A stretch of DNA of 64,000 nucleotides from positions 62,001-126,000 of the forward strand of contig RQOL01000786.1 of NCBI GenBank assembly GCA_013076295.1, given 5' to 3'. The stretch's first letter is position 1, and each line of letters begins with the position of its first letter. Positions 53,501 to 64,000 of this stretch are shown one piece after another. A model generated the notes under the pieces. It saw nothing but the letters and a program-made list of their open reading frames with translations, was not told the origin of the DNA and made no database searches. Both the position numbers and the translations under genes were made by a program. This DNA comes from Sanderia malayensis (lineage: Eukaryota > Cnidaria > Scyphozoa > Semaeostomeae > Pelagiidae).

Positions 53501-56500
53501 CGGAATTTCAGCTGATTTGAGTCGATCTACCTGTAGGTTTGGAAGAAAAATATCACATGTAAGTTCTAGACATCAAAATGCATTGTGTTTTTACTAAGCA
53601 ATACAACTGATGATTATATCTCGTACTCTATATATAAATTATGGTTATAGATGTTACCTCTTCAGGTGTTTGTGGTCTATCAGCCTGAGAGAGGAACAGA
53701 ATCATGTGAGCGTGTGGTAGTCCTCTCTTCTGAAATTCGATGACATATACATGTGCACTGGTGTGTCCCAGAATGTGCTTGTGAAGAACATCTTCCAGTA
53801 GTTCTTGTAGTTTCAGTTGAAATACTCGTGTGACGATGTTAGGCCGGTCATTTGCCTTCTGGTGCGGTAGAATGTTTTCTGAAATCTCCTTCCGTTTGGG
53901 ATTGGCCGTCATGGTTAGGAAGATGTCAGGCTTGCCGTACTTTCTCACGATGGTCATTGAATCTTGAAAGTTCTGGTACATATTTCGTTGACTGCCTGAA
54001 AAAGATGAGGGAAGTATGACAACATGACCAACATCAATATGAAGGGGTTCGTTGGGATTGTTTGCTCTGGCCATTTGATTTTCGATTTCAGTCCTTCTGT
54101 TCAGGTGATCCATGAGGCCTCGATAACTGTCAGCACTTAATTGGCATTGATTGTGCAAAATCCAGTTGAGTTTGTTTCCTTCTATTTTGGTGTATGCATC
54201 CACCAGATATTGTTAAAAGAGAAATGTTGGGCTGTGGATGGTAGACAGTTGATTTCTGACTTGTATTTGGTACGAATAATATTCGGCGATTGTGAGTCTA
54301 ATACGGTGATTACGATTAGCATTTTGCTGGCCTTGTCCTTCACGTGTAGGTAGACGTCGAAGGTCCAAGCTGTATCCAGGATCACCTTGAAAGAACAACA
54401 ATGGATAGGATAGAGGATCCACAACAGGAGCTAAGGCATTAATCTTCATAAGATTACCACGCCTTGTTCGAATTTGAAGCTCTCTATTCTCGGGATTAGG
54501 AGCACCGCCATTGCGTGTAGTGTAGACTGCTGCAATTTCTCTGGCAGTAGGATTGTCATATCTTCGATCTTGTTCTGGGCGACCGGTAATAATCATCTTG
54601 AATGTGGGAAGTTGCTGATCATTGGCAATGGCTTGCTGCCTTTGCTCTTCCAGTACTTCTCCCATTGTTTCAAAATGTTGAGCAAACCGATTTACTGCCA
54701 TCAATTCGTTTTGCAGCAGTGCTACCATGTCTAAGTCCAAGTTTTGTTCTCTGGCTGTGTTCTGGCGTTCTTGCAGTGCTTGTTGGGTGTCCATAATGTA
54801 TAATTCTGCATATTTTCGGGATCTGTTGTCTCAGTTACCCCTGTTGAATCAAGGAAGCATTAAAATTGTACTTGTTATATCAACTGTAATTTTCAATGCA
54901 GCAAGTGTTTGTTATGAAAGCATCATAAAGCGCCTTGATTTTCGATTGGATCAACTTTCGTATTCAGGCAAGCATAGAGAGCTTATCCATTGCATGTTGG
55001 GTGGAAAGGAATTGAGTGTTCTGTCAACATCCGTTTCATCATGTGAAGTATTATATGGAAATATAGCATATATAATAAGAGACGTTATATTTACCTGTCA
55101 TATGGTATGCACTTCCATGTATGGTGATGACTGGTGGGCCTGCATTAGCGTGTCTTACAACGTTAGCTGTCCAGGATGCCATCTCCATTAGTAAATTGTA
55201 TCTACGGAAATTTTTGAGAAAATATTTAGATTCCTCAGTAGTTCCAGTGTATAAATGCATCACATTTGCTGGGGGTAGGTTGAATGGGATCGAGAGTTAT
55301 TAATCCTCCCAAGCAACATTTGTTGTATTGCCTTCTTGAGTTGAGTTCCTCTCGAAGTATTTCGCTTCACAGTGAATACATGTCCTCGTCATTTTCCCAA
55401 GCGATGAGGCATTGGGGAGAATTGAGGAATTTCAACAATAGGTTGATTTACTTCCCTTGCTTGATGTTCGATGGGTTGAGGGACATCATCTTGGTGTTGT
55501 GGTGGGATTTCATCTTGCATTTCAACTTCTTCTGGCTGTACCGCTATTTCATTCTCTTCATTCTCATTTTGAACGTTGGCTTGCAATTGCATAGCAGCAG
55601 GCAATACTTGTGGATCCTGGAATGAATGTAATGTAGTTAATATAATTCATATGTGTTTTGAAATGCATAAAACTGAAACTTGTGAAGATATGTTGCGAAA
55701 TAATTTCCTGACATGGTCCTATGGAGAATGACTGGTGTATTTAAGCCATTGTGTGGTAGTTGTTTTACCTGATTATCATGTGGAATGGAATGTGTTGTTC
55801 CACTTGATTTCATCAGGTTGTGCCGGCCTTTCAATTTCATTATTTCATTTTCAATATGTGTTTGGGTTGCATCTGCATTGGCCGTATCTGTTGATAATGA
55901 AAATTAAATGAAATTAGTTACATGAAGTAATTAGTTATTGGAAATTTAAACGTCATTACTGTGTGATTATGTAAATTGATAAAAATTCATATGAAAACGT
56001 ATGATACATGTGTAAAATAGGGCAATTACATGAGGCATTTGGGTTATGGAAAATGGAATTGCCTAACTGTAGTTAGGTTGTGTAAGAATTTTAATTTACC
56101 TCATTCTCATTTTGAGCTTGATTTACATTAAGCATCTCCACATCTGCCGTTTGTATTGCTGCTTGACCTTCATGATTACGATTCAGAAGGGGTGTTGCAA
56201 CTGCATAACCATCGGCGGTACCTGCAGATGGAAAAATATTGATAATTTGGTTGATATAATAACTGATTTAATTTTGATAGTTTTTAATTACAAAAAGCTG
56301 TATAATATAGAGTTATCTTATTTTGAAAAGATTAGCAGAAATTATTGAGTTGTGTACCTGAAGTTGAGGGGCCAGTGCTGCAGGATATTGTAAGCCATTG
56401 TTTATTGGTTGTGGAACTGCTATAAGTCCGTAGTGGGGAAGCATCGCAGGTAGTTGCCATGGCACATATAATGCCTGCATTTGTGGATAATGAAGTGGGA

Positions 56501-56750
56501 GTGGTTGATATTCTGGGGCTGGTTGCTGAGGGTATTCTTGCTGCAACTGGTGAAGATCATTCACTGCTTCCTGTACCATATTATCAGGTGGCAAATCAGC
56601 AGGATGAGGCTGTTGGTTATTCTCACGACGCGGCGAGCTGCATCCCGCATTTGATTACGACGACTGGTGCCGGTAATGCCTTTTTGGCTTTTTTGGCATT
56701 TTGCAAGAGATAATATAAAAAAAGAAAAAAATGTGTTTATATGCAACCCA
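49400..56750 (-). mobile_element. Helitron copy 1 (Rep/Pif1 helicase class)
   Basis: Defined by the spliced Rep/helicase gene at 50,551-56,699 and by 3' sequence shared with the second copy at 62.6-64 kb. Helitrons move by rolling-circle transposition, with 5'-TC and CTRR-3' ends; neither end was located with confidence, so the limits are approximate. Confidence 0.7.
50551..56699 (-). pseudogene. Helitron Rep/Pif1-like helicase, eight inferred exons
   Basis: Inferred exons on the minus strand: 56,699-56,358; 56,221-56,100; 55,887-55,769; 55,616-55,095; 54,822-53,658; 53,530-52,263; 52,107-51,078; 50,970-50,551. All introns are GT-AG. Exons 1-4 are Gln/Pro-rich with a Cys pair (CIHC). Exon 5 holds the Helitron N-domain and the HUH motif (FQKRGLPHAHMILFL). 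Exon 6 has the two-tyrosine motif VKYIFKYIHKG. Exons 7-8 form the helicase: GPAGTGKTFLYN (Walker A), LFIWDEAS (Walker B), GGDFRQVLPV, and VAMSRATSF near the end. Lesions: a TAA at 54,213-54,215, a 10-bp tandem duplication near 53,080 that shifts frame, two stops in exon 8 and frame breaks in exons 1 and 4. Confidence 0.8.
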
Positions 56751-58620
56751 ATTTAAGTGAAAATTTGAAATAAGAGTGATTTTTGTGAGCAAGTTGGATG
56801 GGTTGTTGTTTTGTGGTGAGCTGCAAGATAAAATAAATAATTTAAAACATAATTGTAAGAAATGTTTGGAATTACTCTTGATTGTTGAATTAAATTATTG
56901 GTTATTGAAAGTTTCCAATAAAAAATATTGGAGCACTTTATCTTATGACCTACATCACTCTCTCTATTGTGTTCTTTAACAACTAAAAGGAAAACAGTTG
57001 TGATAATGAATGGATTTGAAAAGTTAATCATCCATTTCATTCTTGCAAAGAAAAATCTATAAACCTACATTTGATGTGTTTGTAAAGGCTAGATTTTATT
57101 TGCATTGTGCAGTAAATTTGCTTTCTATTGATAAGAATTGTTGCAATTGTTAATACTACTTTAAATATAGTTAAGCTTAAATTGGTATATGAATGTACAT
57201 TACAGAGTGAGGCATTTAAACATTAATTAAAATAGGCTTCGTATAAGAGCAATTGTTGTGACACTCACCAAATATTTGAGGATTCAACTTTTTTGGAAAT
57301 CCTGTTTTTACAAAAGAAGAAAGATGATTTGGATGAATTGATTATCTTGTAAAGAGAAAGTTGCCATTAATACTAAGAATGTTTAACATGTTTAACTTGT
57401 ATATTATTATGTTGATTGAGTTGAGTGAAGAAATGAGAAGAAAATGTCATGCTGAAGTGAAGGAGTGAAATACATACTTTATAAAAAACTTCACTTTACT
57501 TTACTTGTTAATAATAACAAAAGTGGCTGGACATTAACGGAGAAGCCAGATGACAGAAACGCTAAAAAACCACATGACAGAAACGCTAAAAAGACAGTGC
57601 ATTGCGATGCAATGAAAGACAACGGTTGCTTTAAAGAAGACGCTGTCGGTGTAAATAAGGATTGTTTAGGAAAGGTAAATTTCAACATTCAACTTACCAA
57701 TAAAATAAAACAATCTTTCTAACAATGCTTTTGTCGATATATACAAAAATTGTAATATAATTATAATTATCTGCCAATTTCTAACAACAAATTTTACATT
57801 TGGTATAGCAAGAAAGTAAAGACGCAATTGCTATTTTAAATTCGCGCCAATTTGAAAGTTTGTGGCCTCTATTCGGCGGCGTGCCTCGTTGTTGTTATTA
57901 TTATTCTAATGATGATCCATTCGACAGTGAGGCAGTTGAAAACAATAACAGGAACAGCATGTACTTGGCACCGAAGAGAAAACGACGTTGTTGTTTGTTG
58001 ATGATGGGGAGAAGTGTCGTTTGTAATCTCTAAGTATAAGAAATAATTTGGTGGACTTTATTATGCATGATATCTAGAAATAGATCATTTCTCACCATGG
58101 CGTTGTGGGGATTTTGATGGTGATGATGTATTGGACAGAGGTTGTTGAACACAACAACAGCAAAAACATAGGTAGTATTCCACCACGGACACATGGAGAA
58201 TGAAGTACATTGATTTTTCGTGAGCTGTTATATGTTCAGAAATATTGCTGTTGGTAAAAATACCAATAATAAGAGTAGGCCATGGAAGGATGACCAAAGG
58301 TAAGAAGGTAAGTACGTTGTTTGACTGGGTGAATAAATGAGGTGGAGGTAATTAATGATTTGCAGTTACAATAAATTACTTACATTTATAGACTTCAGGC
58401 CACATGCAAAGAACTGAGATGAGCCAACATGCTATAAAGTATATTACATGATTTCTTCTTGCAGACATAAAGTGAATGTTTGCGGTCATTCCTTGTGAAC
58501 ATTATTATAGTGAGTGAGTTCATTTTTGTTAATTGAAGATCATTTGTTCATAAAGAAGGACAGTGTCTGTTTTGCAGTGATCTTTTTTGAAAATTACAAA
58601 AGTTAGAAGCATTACATAAC
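56700..58620. other. Region upstream of Helitron gene, no gene recognised
   Basis: Presumed 5' part of the Helitron followed by host DNA. An 85-codon frame at 57,465-57,722 (+) contains an internal duplication (DDRNAKKPHDRNAKK) and lacks a recognisable motif. Nothing else supported. Confidence 0.4.
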
Positions 58621-59370
58621 ATTACAATACATACATACTTACTATAGATACTATACATAAATATATACATCAATACATACCCTATATACTATATATAAAT
58701 ACTATACATACCTTACATACATATCCTACATACATACCCTACATACAGAAATACATACATACATACATACATACCCTCATACAACTACCCTCCCCTCATC
58801 TACCCTCATCATACATACATACATACATACATACATACAACCCTACATACATACCCTACATACATACCCTACAATACATACCTACAATACATACCCTAAA
58901 ATACATACCTTACAATATATACCTTACAATACATACCCTGCAATACATACCCTACATACATACCCTACATAACATACCCTACAATACATACCCTACAATA
59001 CATACCCTACAATACATACCCTACGATACATACCCTATAATACATACTCTACAATAAATACTCTACAATAAATACCCTACAATACATACCCTACAATACA
59101 TACCCTACAACACATACCCCACAATACATACCCTACAATACATACCCTACAATAAATACCTTACAATACATACCCTACAATAAATACCCTACAATAAATA
59201 CCCTACAATACATACCCTACATAACATACCCTACTATACATACCCTACAATACATACCCTACAACACATACCCTACAATACATACCCAACAATACATACT
59301 CTACATAACATACCCTACTATACATACCCTACTATACATACCCTACAATACATACCCTACAATACATACT
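58621..59370 (+). repeat. Minisatellite of CATACCCTACAATA-type units
   Basis: About 750 bp built from ATACATACCCTACA and simple CATA runs, with 14-15-bp units dominating from 58,860 to 59,370 (CATACCCTACAATA). It contains variant units (CTCTACAATAAATA). Non-coding. Confidence 0.95.
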
Positions 59371-60471
59371 ACGACGCAACATTTCTAAAGAAAGTAAAGG
59401 TGGGAGGTCGGATCCTCTCCCCTGGCAATCGACCGCCCAGCGCCCACCCTGCCGCCCCCCTGAAAGCCGAAGGTTGAAAGCTTCAGTGTGAAGTTTGAAA
59501 AAAAAAGTTGCCTTCAAAAATTTAATCAATCCTGGAAAATTTAAACTCTATCTCTAATAAAAATTATATCAAACTGTAGCTAAGAAAACAGCGAATCCGA
59601 TAAAAATATTCACATTTCTTAACAGTGTTGTTTTGAATTTTAAGCGAGTATTTAGTGCAGCCCAAGACAAAAGCCGTGAAAAAATTTATTCATCAGCCAA
59701 CTTTAAAAACACAAAATTTCCCCTAACTTGGTCAAAATTTGTCCATTTTAACTAAAGCTACACCAACAGGGAACTGATACCTTGGCGAATAAGTATCGAA
59801 AATACTTGGGTGCATTTGAGATGCTTTTCGCAAATTTAGTTGGGTATTTTTGAAGCTCAAGACATGATTTTGTTGATAAAAAATTGCCTTGAAATCAAAC
59901 CCCTGCAAAAAATAGCAATTTAAACACGATTCACCAACTTTCAAATTCAATTAGCGTGGCCAATTTTTGTCCTACACACCCACGAAAATATCAACATGAA
60001 GCTAATAGCTTGGCGAGCATTTATCGAAAGTATTTGGGTGAAAAAAACAAAGTTTTGGCAAGGTAAAAATTAATTTTCGCAAATGCAAAACACACGCGTG
60101 TTGCTTGAAAATTTCGTGTTTTTCAGCAAAATCCAAACTCGGCGAAAACTGTCCAAAAACAGAGGAAAATCAACAAAACAAAAAAAACAAAGCCATATAA
60201 CTTTAGTTCTTGTGTAAATAAACAGTTCTCCAAAGTTTAAATGGAGAAAATCGGCCCAGAAGGACCCGAGAAAATCAAAATTGTCTTCGTGTTTTGGTTA
60301 GGCCCTCGAGCCGAAAGAAAAACGTGAGGTGAAACAAAACAAAACTCGTGCTATTTAAAGCCGAAAACAATTGAATAAAGGAAATACCTTGAAATAATTG
60401 TCCACCAATTGTCTCCACAGGTCTTGACAACAATTGACACGTCTTTACAATTGATTTCCGGCAGGTATTCA
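59371..60471. other. Non-coding region with an internal diverged duplication
   Basis: A block near 59,755-59,815 (CTTGGCGAATAAGTATCGAA, ATACTTGGGTG) recurs diverged near 60,005-60,040 (CTTGGCGAGCATTTATCGAA, GTATTTGGGTG). No coding motif. It may be the 5' extension of the 640-bp repeat that follows. Confidence 0.5.
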
Positions 60472-61118
60472 CGTTTAAACCCGAGCAACTTGCCGCGCGT
60501 TCAACTAAAAAAACACGTGCTTCTCCCTGCTCGTTTTGCATCTCATTAACTCCGTCCTCGGAACTTTCTAGAAAGTCGGAACACAAAATGGGCCATAACT
60601 CCCGAACCGTTTGGAGTAGAAATTAGCCACATACTTTACTTTGATCAGCGCGATGCAGCAATCATTTTGATACCAATTTGCACCCTTATTGACCCCCAGA
60701 AAAAAAGCCTTTATGATATCAAGCCCGCTCCTTTGATCCCATTGTTTGGTCGAACGTTGCCATTGTTTGGTCGAACGTCGATTGTTCCGGGGACCATGGC
60801 CCATTGTTGAGCGTTTCCTGGTCTCGTGTGACCGTAGAATAGTATATATAGACTAGCCGGGGACGCTCGCTACGCTCGCTTCCCGGAGCCCGTCAAGTAA
60901 AAAAGTTTAATGTGGTTGGCGCACTTCGTGCGCTGCATTCGCTGTCGCTCATGCCTCTTCCGACCCCACGTACAGTGGTTTGGCTCGTTCCCTCTCCCCT
61001 GTCTATCTATGGTCACAATAGTTGTGTTTAACATGCATGGAAATTAGTTTTAGCGATCAGCCTCGTTTTCATCTTAAAATCCTCGTTCTCATGAGATAAG
61101 TCTCGTACTGATGATATG
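60472..61118 (+). repeat. About 640-bp dispersed repeat, copy 2
   Basis: Second copy of 19,693-20,330, same orientation, with only scattered differences. One CCATTGTTTGGTCGAACG block is duplicated here (60,737-60,778), absent from copy 1. Confidence 0.85.
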
Positions 61119-62585
61119 GCTGCATCCTTGGATGCACTGGGTCATATGATGGCAATTGGCCTGTCATAACATATTGCATAACATATTTAGCCATAATTAG
61201 TTGTTGCTGCCACCAGGAAGGTTTGTGCTATGTGTTGGTTGTGATGGATATTAAATATAAAAAAACATTATAGTTGAAGGAGGAACACTTGGTTCAAAAT
61301 GGTTATTGGAAGGAGCAAATGGTAATTTCGTAAAACAATAATGTATTTGGCTGATCGGTCCAATATATCTGATTCAATGAGAAGGCAAGTAACAAATTTG
61401 ATAGAGTGGATATTTGCTACTTAATGGTGCTGTATGAGGAAACCAAAGTTCAGAAACTCATGGTAAGATTTAACAAATTAATGAGGTTAGGAATTACCTG
61501 ACTCCACAAATTGACTTAAATATGCCAAACAGGAAATGGAATGAAACTAAAACGGGGAAAAAATAGATTTATTAGTTTTCTTGAAATATTATGTTCAAAG
61601 ATAAAAGTGAAAAATTATCAGGAATTCAGGTATAACTTGAATTGAAGAAAATCATGCAAGTTATATGTTCCATTGGTTTAGTTGTTATTGCATGAGTGCT
61701 CATTGGATAGCAATAAGCATTTTTGAATAATTTGCTGATTGTCAACACAGGTTTATTAAAATTCATGAACATGAGACATTTTCATTTCATGTAAATTCCA
61801 AAATTGAATGATTCTGTGGTGTAATGGTTGGAAAATGTATGGATATATGTGATCATATGTTATTAAGAATTTCATACCTGATACTGTCAGAAGATGTTAT
61901 GTAACATTTGGCTCCATGTTCCCTTATGGTTCACTCAATGCTTTCTATAACAAATAAATCATTTTGAAAATATATACCCAAGAGGACTTGCAATTGCAAT
62001 GAAGAAAAAGCTGCTAAACACATGTGCTACTGATTTTTTACGAAACTGATATTGGATTTACATCAGTTCTATAGAAATACAACATTAGTACCTACCAAAA
62101 ATTGAAACATAGTTCCTTGTAAGATGTTATATAGTAGTTGTCATTGTCATTAAGATGGTCACAGATATACTTAAAGAATTCTACTAAATGCAAGAAGCAA
62201 CGGAAATATGACAGGTAGATATGAGTACAACATTAAATACTTGTTCTTTAATATTAAAGCTAAATTGAGAATCTGATTGGAAAACCTGACTTTACCCCGA
62301 GCATTTAGCGAGAGTGAACTGGCCTAAGCAAAGTGATCAATCTGATTTAGCAATAAGCTCGGCAGTTGAAATAACAATGAAGGCTATTTACCTTTGTTTG
62401 AGATCAACAGTAATGTCTTTGTAGGTTTTGCAATATCCTGCCACCTGTAATTTGTCCTTTTTAAACAATTGTTCTTTAGCCATGGAAGGTCTGCGATTGC
62501 AAAACAGACATTTCAAAAGGCGCCGACTTTTTTAAAATTCCCATGCATTGATCAAAGTGAGGCAACGTTCTTTTATGAAATTAAT
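61119..62585. other. Spacer, nothing recognised
   Basis: AT-rich, no recognisable gene. Weak similarity to sequence right of the Polinton (CTGGCCTAAGCAAAG near 62,320, compare 48,999) hints that the Helitron 3' region or its flank extends this far. Confidence 0.35.
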
Positions 62586-63449
62586 GTTTATACAATCGCC
62601 TCGTTTCAATGCAGCAAAACCTCCTGCTATTGGATAATTAAAATGAAGAAATGCATCTCATTAAATCTTTGTAGAAGAATAAACAATGTGCACATGAATT
62701 TCATTGAGGGTATTATTGTACGAAGACATATATATTAGACATATATATTTCAAAGGTATAGAGCACTGTGCAAGAAATGCGCAGTTGTCAGTTGTGTACA
62801 AAGAAAGGAGAAGAATCAGATTGCCGGTTACATTAGTTAAAAGCCCGAACACCACGTCAAGGAGTAACCTTTGTTCGAGATTTCCTTGTTCATGAAAAGT
62901 GCAAGTTCAATTTGGATTATGTAAGAGAAATCTTTAAAGGGTGGGCTTTATCTGCGAGGTTAAGTATTTCATCTTGTAATGGGTGGTAAATAATCTTATT
63001 CACAAATTCATAATTTTTTAAGCAACTATTGCTAACGGAGAACTTGCAGTTTTTATGGAGGAAGGAAAACCATGTTGTCATAGGCAAGATCGGAAAACAT
63101 GGCAAAGCATAACTCATGATTTTCAGGCTCTACACAGGAATGACGATGTGCCGATTGCGGAAAGTGGTTGCAACCGCTACTGAACATCTTTTCATTGATG
63201 TTTTCAGTTTGCTCACGGCAGATACTGCTTGGCTGGAATGAGACATTCAAACCAGTGCTCGGCTTTTTACGGCTTTGCTGGTAGCTGGTTAGTTGTGTTT
63301 TACACAACTGGACACCACACACTTGTATGTGTGTGATGCGATCTGCCTTGAAACACAACCGTCACACCCTTAGTGGTTATATTTTGTGTAGGTTGGTAGC
63401 CTGGTGTACAAATGAAAATCACCATGGTTTATAGGAGAGGAGGAGAGAC
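62586..63449 (-). repeat. 3' non-coding region of Helitron copy 2
   Basis: Shares blocks with 49,410-50,550, including AGATTGCCGGTTACATTAGT, GGAGTAACCTTTGTTCGAG and the segment just past the helicase stop (GTGTGATGCGATCTGC versus GCGACGTGATCTGC). Confidence 0.6.
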
Positions 63450-64000
63450 TTAAAGGACATCTTGGAAGACAATGTTCTTTGTCTGCCTGTGTGCATTCTC
63501 AGGAAGGAAGACTTTGATGCCAGCAAATGACGTAGCCCTGGACATGGCAACATATAATTGACCATGTGTGAAAACGGGCTGTGGCAAATACAGACCAACA
63601 TACCTCAGAGATTGTCCTTGTGCCTTATTGATTGTTAGGCAGTATGCAAGTCTTACTGGAAATTGTCGTCGTTTCATTCTGAACGGCATTTCCGTGTCCT
63701 GAGTGGAGACTGTGATCTTAGGAATCATGACCCTTTGTCCTCTGTGCTCCTTTGTAATGATCTCTGCTGTGATCACGTGATGTCGGAGATGCCGAACTAT
63801 AGGCATTCCATTAGGAGTGAGTTGGTTGCGAAATTCAATAGGGTAGGCCTCTTCCTCATCAGGATCGTCTGTGACAACACTGTCTGTGCTGTAATAAGTT
63901 CTTTCGGCTGTCTGAAGTCTGTCCAGAATTATGTGGTTGACTTGATATGATAAGTCATTCTTTGGAGTCAGACAACAGCGTTCAGACATTGTTACAGGAT
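63450..64000 (-). pseudogene. Helitron helicase C-terminus, copy 2 (runs off window)
   Basis: Open to the right window edge. It reads MSERCCLTPKNDLS, DSVVTDDPDEEEAYP, then NQLTPNGMPIVRHLRHH, IITKEHRGQRVMIPKI, AYCLTINKAQGQSLRYVG and GQLYVAMSRATSF, ending NIVFQDVL. Compared with copy 1 it lacks the intron and about 29 flanking codons between NGMP and IVRHL, an in-frame deletion that removes helicase sequence; hence probably non-functional despite the open frame. The two stops of copy 1 exon 8 are absent here. Confidence 0.8.

Noticed and set aside
58860..59370. Interstitial telomere array suggested by CCCTA strings
   Set aside because: The unit is CATACCCTACAATA, not CCCTAA, and simple CATA runs show minisatellite origin.

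Overview
The window is AT-rich, intron-bearing eukaryotic DNA made almost entirely of transposable elements in various states of decay. The mixture (a Polinton/Maverick with a Bcl-2-like gene, DIRS-like tyrosine-recombinase retroelements, two Helitron lineages, hAT and pogo/Tigger-type DDE elements, HIRAN and Fic domains) fits an invertebrate animal, perhaps a cnidarian or sponge. The species cannot be fixed from sequence alone. No rRNA, tRNA or bacterial-style operon was recognised outside the viral-like element.

Layout. 1-10.7 kb: two decayed copies of a Helitron-like Rep/helicase on the minus strand, two plus-strand paralogues of an unrecognised gene, and a DIRS-like RNase H/tyrosine-recombinase remnant followed by an array of short palindromes. 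12.4-18.2 kb: a decayed integrase-core gene and a decayed DUF4371-type hAT transposase. 18.5-20.3 kb: a second tyrosine-recombinase remnant with its own palindrome array and a roughly 640-bp repeat that recurs at 60.5 kb. 21.5-22.8 kb: a possible spliced host gene.

24,203-48,399 is the centrepiece: a complete Polinton/Maverick (adintovirus-like) of about 24.2 kb. It has about 0.8-kb terminal inverted repeats that begin AG and end CT, and a 6-bp duplication GATATC at both outer edges. Its plus strand carries a spliced RING/PHD-like gene and protein-primed-type DNA polymerase B. Its minus strand carries, in transcription order, a short zinc-ribbon-like ORF, a Bcl-2-like protein, small basic proteins, a Fic-domain protein, an unknown 373-aa protein, the packaging ATPase, a basic protein, integrase with chromodomain, two penton/minor-capsid-like genes, a pVI-like protein, the major capsid protein and an adenain-type protease. 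Two DDE transposons have inserted: one in polB (with a HIRAN gene) and one in the ATPase gene (with a C-terminal PHD finger). polB, integrase, ATPase, both penton-like genes, pVI-like and capsid genes carry stops or frameshifts. The protease, Fic, Bcl-2-like and 373-aa genes are open.

Two features of this element stand out. The intergenic regions that would drive polB and the 373-aa gene are packed with perfect alternating nGAAn/nTTCn units, the architecture of heat-shock elements, and the terminal repeats carry further copies. The capsid-side genes are chained by ATGA, TAATG or 8-bp overlaps, a compact arrangement unusual for animal DNA.

48.4-57 kb holds a Helitron whose Rep/Pif1-helicase gene can be resolved into eight exons but has several lesions. 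58.6-59.4 kb is a CATACCCTACAA-type minisatellite, 60.5-61.1 kb the second 640-bp repeat, and 62.8-64 kb the 3' part of a second copy of the same Helitron family.
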